In this document: positions 1-7,610 of the stretch, piece after piece
Position numbering within the stretch: the stretch's first letter is position 1
Layout of the letters: every line of letters begins with the position of its first letter
NCBI GenBank assembly: GCA_002715505.1
Contig: PAZF01000002.1
Location: 47,603-111,602, forward strand
Reading direction: 5' to 3'
DNA: 64,000 nucleotides
From: Candidatus Pelagibacterales bacterium
GTDB taxonomy: Bacteria; Pseudomonadota; Alphaproteobacteria; TMED109
Made by a program: the position numbers and the translations under genes
The notes under the pieces: generated by a model
Database searches by the model: none
Told to the model about the DNA's origin: nothing
What the model saw: only the letters and a program-made list of their open reading frames with translations

Positions 1-239
1 ATCGACATAATTGAATATGCTCCATAGACATCTTCCATAACAACTGGATCAATATGTTCTTTTACTTCTTTCAAAGCAGCTTCTTTTAAAACTTCATCTT
101 TTGTTGCTAAACACGAAATTAATATTATTGAGTATAATTGCTGTTTATCTAATATATTTTCATTAAGAACTTTAGAATAGTTTAATTTGATATCTTTAGC
201 ATACTCAGGAAAAGTTGTTAATATTTCTGAAACATTCAT
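1..239 (-). CDS. ahpD: AhpD-like alkylhydroperoxidase, partial (C-terminus outside window)
   Basis: The open frame runs from ATG at 239 off the left edge, so only about 79 N-terminal residues are visible. They match the N-terminal half of AhpD of the carboxymuconolactone-decarboxylase fold: an FPEYAKDIKLN segment near residue 10, a QQLYSIILISCLAT helix, then VYGAYSIM just before the edge. The CxxC redox pair of AhpD would lie beyond the window. In known systems AhpD re-reduces the peroxiredoxin AhpC using the lipoamide/dihydrolipoyl dehydrogenase system in the cytoplasm. It follows ahpC by 11 bp on the same strand, so the two are surely co-transcribed. Family assignment is good; activity cannot be judged from the fragment. 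Confidence 0.75.
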   Translation of the reverse strand, partial: MNVSEILTTFPEYAKDIKLNYSKVLNENILDKQQLYSIILISCLATKDEVLKEAALKEVKEHIDPVVMEDVYGAYSIMS

Positions 240-250
240 ATTAAATATTA

Positions 251-796
251 TTAAATAGTATCCCCACCAACAGGTCTGTTACATGGACATAATTCATCTG
301 TTTGTAGTGCATCAAGTATTCTCAAAGTCTCAGTGGGGTTTCTTCCTACATTTAAATTATTTACGGTCACATGTTGAATAATATTATGTGGATCAACAAT
401 AAAAGTAGCTCTTAAAGCAACACCCTCTTCCGACCTGATTCCCAATGCATCTACTAGTGTTCCTTCAGTATCCGCAAAAGACCATTGATTAAGTTTATTT
501 AAATCTTTATGATCTCTTCTCCAGGCTAATTTACAGTGCTCATTATCTGTGCTACCTCCCAATACTACACAATCTCTATCTAAAAAATCTTGGTTTAATT
601 TTGCATACTCTACTATTTCTGTAGGACAAACAAATGTAAAATCCTTAGGATAAAAATAAATAACTTTCCATTTATCTGGAAATGATTTTTCATCGATATT
701 TTCAAAAGCACTTTCTCCATTTTCTTCATGCTCATGGAATAAAGGCTTAACGCCCACAACATTAAAATCATCAATTTTTTCTCCTACGCCTTTCAT
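251..796 (-). CDS. ahpC: Peroxiredoxin AhpC (2-Cys, AhpC/TSA family)
   Basis: Cytoplasmic thiol peroxidase that reduces H2O2, organic peroxides and peroxynitrite. The 181-residue product carries the peroxidatic site FTFVCPTE with Cys57, the WRRDHKDL segment and a C-terminal ELCPCNRP motif (Cys170, Cys172) holding the resolving cysteine. The two-cysteine tail is typical of AhpC proteins that work with AhpD (mycobacterial/Legionella type) rather than AhpF, which agrees with the ahpD-like gene 11 bp downstream. A hypothetical gene ends 8 bp upstream on the same strand and a Fur-like palindrome precedes that gene, so the three probably form one iron- or peroxide-responsive operon. Length and motifs are normal and the call is secure. 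Confidence 0.95.
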   Translation of the reverse strand: MKGVGEKIDDFNVVGVKPLFHEHEENGESAFENIDEKSFPDKWKVIYFYPKDFTFVCPTEIVEYAKLNQDFLDRDCVVLGGSTDNEHCKLAWRRDHKDLNKLNQWSFADTEGTLVDALGIRSEEGVALRATFIVDPHNIIQHVTVNNLNVGRNPTETLRILDALQTDELCPCNRPVGGDTI

Positions 797-804
797 TTTT
801 CCTC

Positions 805-1269
805 CTAATGTAAAGTATTATTAAGTTCATACAACTGACCTTCATGTAAAAAAGATTTGCTATGTAGATCAATATTAGTATTAAGATTAGCATTTTTAAA
901 GGCAATAGCCAAACTTTTAGCACTATTTGTAAAATGCTCTTCAACATTATCTAAACACCACATTTTAATAAAATATTCATTATTTATTTTTTCTTTCATG
1001 TGCTCATTTATACAATAAATAAGATTAAGCTCTATTTGAGTTAAGCACTGTGAACAGATAGGTTGCAAATTTAATATTTTCATTTTTTTAAGAAAAAATA
1101 AAAAATTATTTAATAATATACTCCCCTTTTCAATGCCTACTTTTTCATAAGCTAGATTAATTAGATCATATTTATTAGGGTTTGTTCTACAACTTCCATT
1201 TATAGATAATCTAGATGTCCATAATAAGAGCTGTGCACCGAAAGGTAAATCGTGATATTTTATTTGCAT
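805..1269 (-). CDS. Conserved hypothetical protein, first gene of ahpCD operon
   Basis: 154 residues from the ATG at 1269. An upstream in-frame ATG at 1314 is rejected because it would place the Fur-like palindrome inside the coding region and add a low-complexity Ile/Tyr leader. The N-terminus HDLPFGAQLLLWTSRL and a later PICSQC pair (CxxC), with another Cys near residue 85, recall an uncharacterised proteobacterial family of similar size with a 'LPFG.QLLLW' opening and a Cys pair. I know no function for it. No signal peptide or membrane segment is seen. It lies 8 bp upstream of ahpC, so a role in iron or peroxide physiology is possible; this rests on context only. Confidence 0.7.
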   Translation of the reverse strand: MQIKYHDLPFGAQLLLWTSRLSINGSCRTNPNKYDLINLAYEKVGIEKGSILLNNFLFFLKKMKILNLQPICSQCLTQIELNLIYCINEHMKEKINNEYFIKMWCLDNVEEHFTNSAKSLAIAFKNANLNTNIDLHSKSFLHEGQLYELNNTLH

Positions 1270-1299
1270 AGTTATAATATATATATAAATTATATTTTT

Positions 1300-1320
1300 G
1301 CAAATGATAATCATTATTAA
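1300..1320 (-). promoter_or_regulatory. Fur-type operator (Fur box core palindrome)
   Basis: Bases 1303-1315 read AATGATAATCATT, which equals the central 13 bases of the classical Fur box (GATAATGATAATCATTATC). The flanks continue as imperfect TTA/GAATAG half-sites to about 1327. It lies 34 bp upstream of the chosen start of the ahpCD-linked gene, a typical promoter-proximal operator position. The match is seen directly. Whether Fur, Mur or PerR binds in this organism is inference; no fur gene is in the window. Confidence 0.6.
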
Positions 1321-1397
1321 TGAGAATAGTTACCATTTTTTATAATAAATAATAATAAAATTAAATCAAAATATTACAAAAAACTTATAATCTTAAT

Positions 1398-1841
1398 TTA
1401 AACTATTGTATCAATTACTTTTTTTATATCCTTTGCAGAAAAGAATATATTGAATTTATATTTTAGTGCATAAGTACATTTGGAGCCTATTATACTTTCT
1501 ATTTACCTGTACCTTTAATTATTGTCATTTTTCATACTTCTGCCTCCATATCAGATAATCTGATATCTTTTTCATATAATTTATCATTATACTGATCCGT
1601 ATATTCGCAAAAATATTACATATTACTATATTTTGTTCAACGACCAGTATTCCTTGACAAGTTCTCCCCCATAATTACCTAGACTATCTTCCCAAATTCC
1701 ATAATTGCTGAAATTAACCGCTTTAATATCAATATTAAAATTTATGTTATTTGCTATTAGTAAATCCTGAGTATTTAAAGCTCCAATCTTTTGGTAAAGC
1801 ACGTTTTGAATAATCAAAAATACTAATATCAAAACTATCAA
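1398..1841 (-). pseudogene. Disrupted secreted protein of the 'GNYG' family
   Basis: A 71-codon frame (TTG at 1841 to TAG at 1626) encodes a hydrophobic leader and the motif GIWEDSLGNYGG. Homology continues beyond the stop in other frames: a CEYTDQYNDKLYEKDI piece near 1530-1580, then IKGTGK, stops, and IGSKCTYALKYKF near 1440-1490, ending at TAA 1398. These pieces align in order with the intact paralogues at 4540 and 16697 (CEFLDYEGEKFW, KTSKKYEKL, ECKYAVSW). At least one frameshift and several in-frame stops separate them. There is no ATG in the leader frame. I read it as a decayed gene copy; two sequencing errors could also produce this. Confidence 0.65.
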
Positions 1842-1953
1842 GAGACTTATGTATTTATAATAAACTTATTCAAGCTATCTATACATACCTAAAATAATCT
1901 GGAAAAACCTTTAAATCAAAAGCAAATTAAATTTTTAAAAATCTTAAATACAA

Positions 1954-2379
1954 TTACAAGTTACTTAATAATGCTTTTAACTTTCTACTTCCTTTGCCTC
2001 CTATATCGACACCAGAAATAGAATTTTTATTTGATATATCATCTCCTACAACTACTAAACCTATCATTCCCATAATACTATGAGGTGAACAAACATATAA
2101 ATATATACCAGGAATATCGAACTTTATAGCAACCTCTTTATTGATGTAAGATTTAGGAGGTAATTCAAAGCCAGATGGACCAGCAATAAATTCAACATTA
2201 TGCCCTCCATCTTTTGGTACCCATTTTATTGTATCTCCAACAGCAATATTTGCAACATCCTTACTATAAACCATCCTCTGACCGTCGTCTCTCTTATTAA
2301 GCATATCAATAACTATTTCAGCTGAAAATCCAGCAAGTGTAAACATAAAAGACATAAAACTAATGATAACGTATTTCAT
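1954..2379 (-). CDS. Pseudoazurin-like periplasmic blue copper protein
   Basis: Small exported cupredoxin that carries single electrons in the periplasm. Residues 1-20 form a signal peptide ending in GFSA. Type-1 copper ligands are visible: His60 in GGHNVEF, then Cys97, His100 and Met105 in YVCSPHSIMGM. The C-x2-H-x4-M spacing is the one found in pseudoazurin. The 141-residue length fits, and the lysine-rich tail (GGKGSRKLK) is also pseudoazurin-like. Known partners are nitrite reductase, N2O reductase, methylamine dehydrogenase or cytochrome peroxidases; none is in the window, so the redox partner is unknown. It stands alone, with a 243-bp gap to the divergent cold-shock gene. Confidence 0.88.
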   Translation of the reverse strand: MKYVIISFMSFMFTLAGFSAEIVIDMLNKRDDGQRMVYSKDVANIAVGDTIKWVPKDGGHNVEFIAGPSGFELPPKSYINKEVAIKFDIPGIYLYVCSPHSIMGMIGLVVVGDDISNKNSISGVDIGGKGSRKLKALLSNL

Positions 2380-2622
2380 AAATATTCCTTTCCATTATAA
2401 TATAGTATTAAATTCTATAAAAAAAATAAATTTAAATCATTAATTTTAATTTTTTTTTAAGAATTATTTTTAAGAATTATTTGTTTAAGAAAAAAAAGCA
2501 CTATCATTTGCATTTTTAATTTGTTAACTTATTATGAAAATAATAATAAATTCTTTTACTTTAATGCAATTAATATAAATTAATCTATTATAATTTGATA
2601 ACTTTACACAAGGAATAATATT

Positions 2623-2832
2623 ATGTTTACTGGAAAAGTAAAATGGTTTAACAGTCAAAAAGGATATGGATTTATTTCACCAGATAATGGAACTAAAGAT
2701 GTATTTGTTCACATATCAGCATTACAGACTGCTGGAATTACTTCACTAAAAGAAAATGATGCAGTTAGTTATGATGAAACTAGAAATAACGGAAGAGTAT
2801 CTGCTGGGAATCTTAAGCTCATTGAAAGTTAA
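2623..2832 (+). CDS. Cold-shock protein, CspA family
   Basis: A 69-residue single cold-shock domain that binds single-stranded RNA/DNA as an RNA chaperone. The RNP1-like KGYGFI (near residue 14) and RNP2-like VFVHIS (near residue 30) are present, along with the opening GKVKWFNSQKGYGF and the closing GRVSAGNL. An AAGGAA ribosome-binding site sits 8-13 bases before the ATG. A TATAAT at 2589-2594 could be its -10 box, which would give only a short leader instead of the long thermosensing leader of E. coli cspA. Single gene. Confidence 0.95.
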   Translation: MFTGKVKWFNSQKGYGFISPDNGTKDVFVHISALQTAGITSLKENDAVSYDETRNNGRVSAGNLKLIES

Positions 2833-3161
2833 TTATACATAGCAATAATTATTTTTAAGTTAACTCTCTTTTCACTTTAAATATTAATTAATTTTATTGA
2901 AACTGAAACTCTGTCTATATTTTGGTTATTCAATTTATATTTTAATTATTTTGAAACATATGCTGTAAATTTAAGCCTATGATAGTAACTTTGCATAGTT
3001 ACAATAGCTTAGATAAATACTATTTATAAATAGTATAGTATTTATTATAGTAAAAAAATTTAAAATAAGTTTTCCAATCAATTTAGAAATTGAAAAAAAA
3101 GTTAATAAAAATAAATAATTAATTTTTATTTATCTTACTACTCTAAGACTTTTAAGCTTGT
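2833..3161. other. Intergenic stretch between convergent genes
   Basis: No open frame with coding character was seen. It contains the hairpin-rich stretch described separately at 2973-3045; the rest is simple A/T-rich sequence. Confidence 0.5.
2973..3045. repeat. Two adjacent strong inverted repeats (possible bidirectional terminator or small RNA)
   Basis: GTAACT-TTGCAT-AGTTAC (2985-3002) forms a perfect 6-bp stem, extended outward by TAT/ATA and AAGC/GCTT (2973-3010). Next to it, 3017-3036 is a perfect 20-bp palindrome ATACTATTTATAAATAGTAT. An alternative 11-bp stem ATAAATACTAT / ATAGTATTTAT (3013-3023 with 3035-3045) competes with it. The region lies between the cold-shock gene and the convergent small gene at 3162. 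A bidirectional terminator is the simplest role, but no clear T-run follows the stem on the plus strand. Confidence 0.4.
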
Positions 3162-3413
3162 TTATTTTAAATTTGTTACAGAACAGGTCCAAAATATGTA
3201 ACTTCTGTGATGGTATTCCCTATTTTCTATTCTTAAAACTCTATTATTATTGGAATCAAATATGTCAGAGGCATCTACCAAGTCTTCTTTTAATGAATCA
3301 AGTTGTTGATGGCATTCTTCTAGATTCTTATAATATGCAGGAATAGTAATATCAGGAGCCTTACTAAGACTCCCCATATAGACAACAGATATAACTAATG
3401 CAACTTTTACCAT
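3162..3413 (-). CDS. Small secreted or membrane-anchored protein, unknown function
   Basis: 83 residues with a hydrophobic N-terminus (VALVISVVYMGS) that could be a signal peptide, and two cysteines (near residues 34 and 77) that could form a disulfide after export. The spacing of short polar segments (KNLEECHQQLDSL) is like many small exported proteins of marine bacteria, but I recognise no family. A plus-strand frame over the same bases is less protein-like and was left out. It is convergent with the cold-shock gene. Confidence 0.45.
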   Translation of the reverse strand: MVKVALVISVVYMGSLSKAPDITIPAYYKNLEECHQQLDSLKEDLVDASDIFDSNNNRVLRIENREYHHRSYIFWTCSVTNLK

Positions 3414-3639
3414 TATATAATTTAAATTTTATTCATATTGTATTTATATGATATTAAATTTCAGTTTAGTTATTTGCTATTGATTATTCAATAGTAAAAA
3501 TAAAATTGCTGGTTTCATTGATCTTGTAACAAGGGTATATAAAAAATTCTAAAGAATTACTACTGTAATAGCAGAAATTTATTTTGTTATCCCATTTTTA
3601 AATAATTTATTTAACGCTATATGTATTAAATAAAGTTGA

Positions 3640-4104
3640 TTATTCGATAATTATCACACCTTTCATTCCCATTTTGGCATGAGTTATATTATTTTTTTTG
3701 TCTTTTACTTTACAGTTTAAATCATCAAAGTAACCCGTTTTTACAGGCACAAACCACCATTCTATTTCATGGTTTGGCCATACTTCAACTTCATTAATCA
3801 AGCCTTTAATCTCTGCTAATTTTTTATTATTAATATTTATTTGAATTTTTCTTGTAAAAATTGCTTTTGAAAAAGAGTCTGATGAAAAATAATGCTTTGA
3901 GTCACTTGTATTTTTTATGATTAGTTTATAAAGATTTCCGGTAAAGAATTTAATCTCTCTTGGTTCAAAAAAATGATGTTTTCCAGAAACTCCTTTCAAA
4001 ATTATAGTTTTTACAATTGGGTTTTGTCTGGTTAGGTCTTTAGAGTTTGTATAACTAACCAAACAATAAAAATTTAGTATAAAAAGTAATAGTAAATGCT
4101 TCAT
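3640..4104 (-). CDS. Exported cupredoxin-like protein
   Basis: 154 residues with a signal peptide over about 20 residues. The beta-rich body has possible copper ligands His71 (DSKHYF), Cys131 (DDLNCKV), His142 and Met145 or Met147 (THAKMGMKG). The order H...C...H...M is that of cupredoxins, and WWFVPVKTGYFD before the Cys resembles the pre-ligand strand. The Cys-to-His gap of ten residues is longer than in standard blue copper proteins, so metal binding needs testing. It starts 3 bp after the DsrE-like gene stops, so the two are one operon. Alternative: a structural cupredoxin fold without copper. Confidence 0.6.
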   Translation of the reverse strand: MKHLLLLFILNFYCLVSYTNSKDLTRQNPIVKTIILKGVSGKHHFFEPREIKFFTGNLYKLIIKNTSDSKHYFSSDSFSKAIFTRKIQININNKKLAEIKGLINEVEVWPNHEIEWWFVPVKTGYFDDLNCKVKDKKNNITHAKMGMKGVIIIE

Positions 4105-4107
4105 AGT

Positions 4108-4461
4108 TTAATAGCTAATAACTCTGGTATCTGCCAGAGAGCAGGCTTTATGAAAATCATTCATACCTCCAAAAATAACTTTTTCCAGGCAATCTTTTTC
4201 GAAAATATTTCTAATTTCAGCACACGGCTTACAAATAAGCAGACTTGCATTATTATCGTTTATAAATTCTTCAAACCTATTAGGAGGTCCGACTGGAATT
4301 ATATTTTTGGCAAAACCTTTTAAAGCTAAATGTACAGCGTCATGAAATAACATAATAGTAACTTTATCTTTTACTTGAAGAGCTGATGCAGCAAAAATAA
4401 AAGGTAACATAGCTTTAGTAGGATCTGTAGGACCATAGCTTGCAGAAATAGCAAAATGCAT
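4108..4461 (-). CDS. DsrE/DsrF-like family protein
   Basis: 117 residues from the ATG at 4461, chosen because GGAG lies 6 bases before it (the in-frame ATG at 4473 is part of that Shine-Dalgarno region). The fold signature is clear: MHFAISASYGPTDPTKAMLPFIFA at the start, then MLFHDAVHLAL and LICKPCAEIRNI. DsrE-type proteins include TusD, DsrE and peroxiredoxin-like sulfur carriers. The CKPC pair (near residue 80) may be the sulfur-handling site. It is co-transcribed with the cupredoxin-like gene downstream. The substrate is unknown. Confidence 0.75.
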   Translation of the reverse strand: MHFAISASYGPTDPTKAMLPFIFAASALQVKDKVTIMLFHDAVHLALKGFAKNIIPVGPPNRFEEFINDNNASLLICKPCAEIRNIFEKDCLEKVIFGGMNDFHKACSLADTRVISY

Positions 4462-4539
4462 AATTTTCTCCATTTTAAAATATTATAAATTAATATATTT
4501 ATATACATATATTATAATTTAATTTAATTTAAGTTAATT

Positions 4540-5010
4540 ATGAAAATTTTTGTAAATTTTGTTTTTTTTTTAATTTTAAGCAATGTTTCAGCAGAAGACT
4601 ATATAATAGAGTTTCAAGCAAAAGTTAAAAACCTAAAAGAATTTAATATTTCAAAATCAGAAAAATTTAGAAGTTATGATTTAGAGGGTACATTTACAGA
4701 TAATTTTGGTAATTATGGAAAATCAAATACTGTTATTGTTTCTGATATTATAAATGGAAAAATTTTGAGACTTGAAGGTACTAACGAAACTATATTTTCA
4801 GATAATGAAAGAATTTATGGAAAGGCTATCAGAGAAAAAAGTGATATAGATGCGGGTATTGCTGATATTAAAATTATTGGGGCTTCTAAAAAGCTTAAGC
4901 CATTAATAGGAATTTCGTGTATAATAAGTGTAAGATATTTTGAAGATGCTATATTTGGTATTCAAAAATGTAAACTTCCTGGTGATTTAACTAGTCTATT
5001 AAAAAATTAA
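4540..5010 (+). CDS. Exported 'GNYG'-family protein, unknown function
   Basis: 156 residues with a signal peptide ending VSAED near residue 19. The body has GTFTDNFGNYGKS (near 52-64) and a C-terminal pattern DAGIADIKIIGASKKLKPL...C...KCKLP. The same order of motifs occurs in the protein at 16697 (FKWTDSDANFGKG, NTGIGSQKY, KTSKKYEKL, two late cysteines) and in the pseudogene at 1398-1841. All three are exported beta-rich proteins, probably with one disulfide. No catalytic motif is seen and I do not know the family's role. Single gene, divergent from the DsrE operon. Confidence 0.7.
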   Translation: MKIFVNFVFFLILSNVSAEDYIIEFQAKVKNLKEFNISKSEKFRSYDLEGTFTDNFGNYGKSNTVIVSDIINGKILRLEGTNETIFSDNERIYGKAIREKSDIDAGIADIKIIGASKKLKPLIGISCIISVRYFEDAIFGIQKCKLPGDLTSLLKN

Positions 5011-5047
5011 TTAGTCTATAGTTATTTTACATTAAATGTTCAATAGT

Positions 5048-6202
5048 TTAGATGCAAAGACGTCCTCCAGATAGAATATATCTTGCAGAGGGTTTATAAA
5101 AATTTCTAAATGATGCCCTTTTTATTTCTTTTAGACTATAAACACTGCCACCTTTTAGGGTAAAATAGTTATTTTTAAACCAAGGCAATGAATATTCCTT
5201 ATAAGGATAAGGTTTGAAGCCCTTATATCCAAAAAATTGATTAGAACTCCATTCCCAAACTTTATATTTATTCTTAATTTTTTTATATGAAGCCTCCCAT
5301 TCAAATTCATGAGGCAATCTACATTCGTAGTAGTTAGCAAATGCTTCCAATTCAAATTTACTTATATTTGAAACTGGCATATTTTTTTTTACTTTATCAA
5401 ACCCTTTATAAGTAGAAATTAAAAATCTTTTTTTATCTATAAAGATCCAATTTAAAGGATGAGAAATTTGATTTTTAATTTTCCAATTCCATCCCTCTTT
5501 AGTCCAAAGGTATTTTTTTTTATACCCTCCTTCGTCTATAAAACCTAGCCATTCAGGAATAGTAATTAGATTATTAGAGATTTTAAAGCTATTTAAATGA
5601 GCTCTATGATTAGGTGTTTCATTATCATAAAAAAATTTTTTCTTGTTAGGGCCAATGAGATAATAGCCATCATTGATATTCAATCCTTTAAATTTATAAA
5701 CAGCTGGATTAATATGAGAGTCGACACTTAATCTTTTTTTATTATATTTAATATTTATTAAATTTAAAATATTTTTTATATTCTCAATATGTTGAGAATG
5801 GTGGCTATTTAAAAAATCAATTAAGTAAGATAAATTTGACTTAGTAATATTTTTATTATTAAAAATCTCTAATAATAGAATAATATTACTACTAAATAAT
5901 TTTTTCGAAAAACTAATTATTTTTTTTGCATTTGGAAGACCAATATGCCTTTTATTAAGAGGTAATTTTGTAGCATCAGCAATTTTTTTTAATTTATTTT
6001 CATAATAGCAATCATTGAGTAGCTTGCTTCTTATCCAAATTACCTCAATAAAAAGACAGTGTATAATGTGCCATCCTATAGGGCTTAATTCAGAATGAAT
6101 TTTTAAATTAATTTTATCTAAAGATATTTTAGATGCTAAATCTAAAATAATTTGTTGTTTTACCTCTAATTCTTTAGTTTTCTTAATTAAGCTTGAAGTC
6201 AT
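5048..6202 (-). CDS. egtB: EgtB-like sulfoxide synthase (ergothioneine biosynthesis)
   Basis: Non-haem iron enzyme that joins gamma-glutamylcysteine (or cysteine) to hercynine with O2. The N-terminal DinB-like four-helix domain carries the iron ligands: His45/His48 in GWHIIH and the H-x3-H pair His134/His138 in HHSQHIE, the positions used in mycobacterial EgtB. The C-terminal half is a formylglycine-generating-enzyme fold with CRLPHEFEWEAS, VWEWSSNQFFGY and a closing LKGGS...RASFRNFY...SGGRLC. At 384 residues it is a little shorter than the usual 420-450. It begins at the final base of the egtC stop, so translation is coupled. A companion egtC implies the gamma-glutamylcysteine route. Confidence 0.88.
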   Translation of the reverse strand: MTSSLIKKTKELEVKQQIILDLASKISLDKINLKIHSELSPIGWHIIHCLFIEVIWIRSKLLNDCYYENKLKKIADATKLPLNKRHIGLPNAKKIISFSKKLFSSNIILLLEIFNNKNITKSNLSYLIDFLNSHHSQHIENIKNILNLINIKYNKKRLSVDSHINPAVYKFKGLNINDGYYLIGPNKKKFFYDNETPNHRAHLNSFKISNNLITIPEWLGFIDEGGYKKKYLWTKEGWNWKIKNQISHPLNWIFIDKKRFLISTYKGFDKVKKNMPVSNISKFELEAFANYYECRLPHEFEWEASYKKIKNKYKVWEWSSNQFFGYKGFKPYPYKEYSLPWFKNNYFTLKGGSVYSLKEIKRASFRNFYKPSARYILSGGRLCI

Positions 6203-6960
6203 TATAGGTTAGTAATTTTAAATGAATTCATTTTACATTCTAATAAAGAATAATCTTTAACCTTTAACCAATCTTTTTCATCTAGTTTTTCAGAAGATAT
6301 ATATATATTGTTACTACTATCTTTTAGAAGATATAATGAAGGACAACGAGCTTCTAAAGAAAATTTTGTTGCATACAACTTAATATTATTTCCCCGAGTA
6401 CATATCAAAAAGTTTAACATTGCTTCCTGGCAAATATCTCTCAAAATATCAATGGTTTTATAAATAGCTTTAGATATATTTTTCTCTTGATTATAACAAT
6501 GAATAAACAAGAAAAATATATATTCAGAATCAGTGTTTCCCTTTATTTCAGAAAGTAATTTATTATCTATTAGATCAATTATTTTTTCCTTTACTGAATC
6601 ATGAAAGTTTTTAATGTATCCATTATGTGAAAATAAAAGATCTTTATATATAAAAGGATGAGTATTACTATAACTTAAATCTTTTGATATTGTAGCACTT
6701 CGTACATTAGCAAGCACTATGTCTGAGGATAAATTTTTTGTAACTGCATCTAGATTAGGATCGTTCCATATTGGAAGAACGCTTTTATATAAATAGAAGT
6801 TACTGTTTGAATTCCAAGCAATTCCAAAACCATCTGCATTTAATTTTGCATTTTCCATTTCTTTAGGATTAAAAGCCATATTAACTAAGGAATGCTTTTT
6901 TTTAAAAAGAATATTATATAATAATTCTTTTTCTCCTATATAACCTAAATGTCTACACAT
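6202..6960 (-). CDS. egtC: EgtC-like class II glutamine amidotransferase
   Basis: 252-residue Ntn-hydrolase whose catalytic Cys2 is exposed after Met removal (MCRHLGYIG). Also visible are NADGFGIAW, LANVRSAT and THPF...LFSHNGYI, the standard motifs of the GATase_6 group that includes EgtC and YafJ. EgtC removes glutamate from gamma-glutamyl-hercynylcysteine sulfoxide, the product of EgtB. The adjoining egtB (1-bp overlap) and nearby egtD make EgtC the best reading. egtA and the C-S lyase egtE are not in the window. No signal peptide, so cytoplasmic. Confidence 0.88.
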   Translation of the reverse strand: MCRHLGYIGEKELLYNILFKKKHSLVNMAFNPKEMENAKLNADGFGIAWNSNSNFYLYKSVLPIWNDPNLDAVTKNLSSDIVLANVRSATISKDLSYSNTHPFIYKDLLFSHNGYIKNFHDSVKEKIIDLIDNKLLSEIKGNTDSEYIFFLFIHCYNQEKNISKAIYKTIDILRDICQEAMLNFLICTRGNNIKLYATKFSLEARCPSLYLLKDSSNNIYISSEKLDEKDWLKVKDYSLLECKMNSFKITNL

Positions 6961-7037
6961 AACTAAAATTAATAAATAAAAATAGTATTATGTCATAAAA
7001 TTATACAAATACTGATATTTATTACTTGCCTGGTTTA

Positions 7038-7520
7038 TTAATTATTAATTTTTTTGTTATGAGCCACTATGTCTTCAGGCCAAATTCTCTTCCACTTTTC
7101 TGTAAAGTAATTACCAAAAGAATTATGAGTTATAGCAAAAGAATTTAAATCTTCAGAAATACCTATGCTTGATGCTCCCCAGTTGACATCTCCATTGAAA
7201 AAATATACCGCATTTTCACCCTCATATTTATTTTCAGTTATTTTTTTTTGTTTTCCTGTAACTTTTCCCATTACAAAACACGAGTCTATATGAACTTGGT
7301 AATAAAAATCATTTTCATCTTTGTAAAACATAGTTACACAACCAGCTGGTCCTTCATTTGCAATAGTTTTGGTCCAAATTCCTTCTATGGTATCTAATTT
7401 TTTATTCAAAAAAAATTTATTTATAACATCCGTATATTCAGAAGAAGAAAGACGTATTGTAGGAAGAAACATTAAAATAGCTAATAAAACACAATTTAAT
7501 TTTTTTAAAAAGGAAAACAT
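7038..7520 (-). CDS. Exported lipocalin-like hypothetical protein
   Basis: 160 residues with an N-terminal signal segment (about residues 5-26, LNCVLLAILMFLPTIRL). The mature part opens with DTIEGIWTKT, the glycine-x-tryptophan start typical of lipocalin-like beta-barrels, followed by alternating strands and a late EKWKRIWPED. Two cysteines (GCVTMF, DSCFVM) could form a disulfide. I cannot name the family. It sits 78 bp upstream of egtC on the same strand and could be read from the same transcript, but nothing ties it to ergothioneine. Confidence 0.6.
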   Translation of the reverse strand: MFSFLKKLNCVLLAILMFLPTIRLSSSEYTDVINKFFLNKKLDTIEGIWTKTIANEGPAGCVTMFYKDENDFYYQVHIDSCFVMGKVTGKQKKITENKYEGENAVYFFNGDVNWGASSIGISEDLNSFAITHNSFGNYFTEKWKRIWPEDIVAHNKKINN

Positions 7521-7610
7521 CCTATTACTATAGTACTTAATATCTTAAATTCAAGGCAGTGAGTTCAGTTTTATCGGACATTAAACTAATATTAGGATAG
7601 GCTAAGTAAT

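Noticed and set aside
1954..2379. Pseudoazurin as evidence for denitrification
   Set aside because: No nitrite or N2O reductase is in the window, and pseudoazurin serves several other electron acceptors.
2458..2483. Tandem TTAAGAATTATTT repeat upstream of csp
   Set aside because: Two short copies in A/T-rich sequence; could be chance and has no clear role.
3158..3346. Plus-strand frame opposite the small gene at 3162
   Set aside because: Sequence is unlike a real protein and overlaps fully with the more plausible minus-strand gene.
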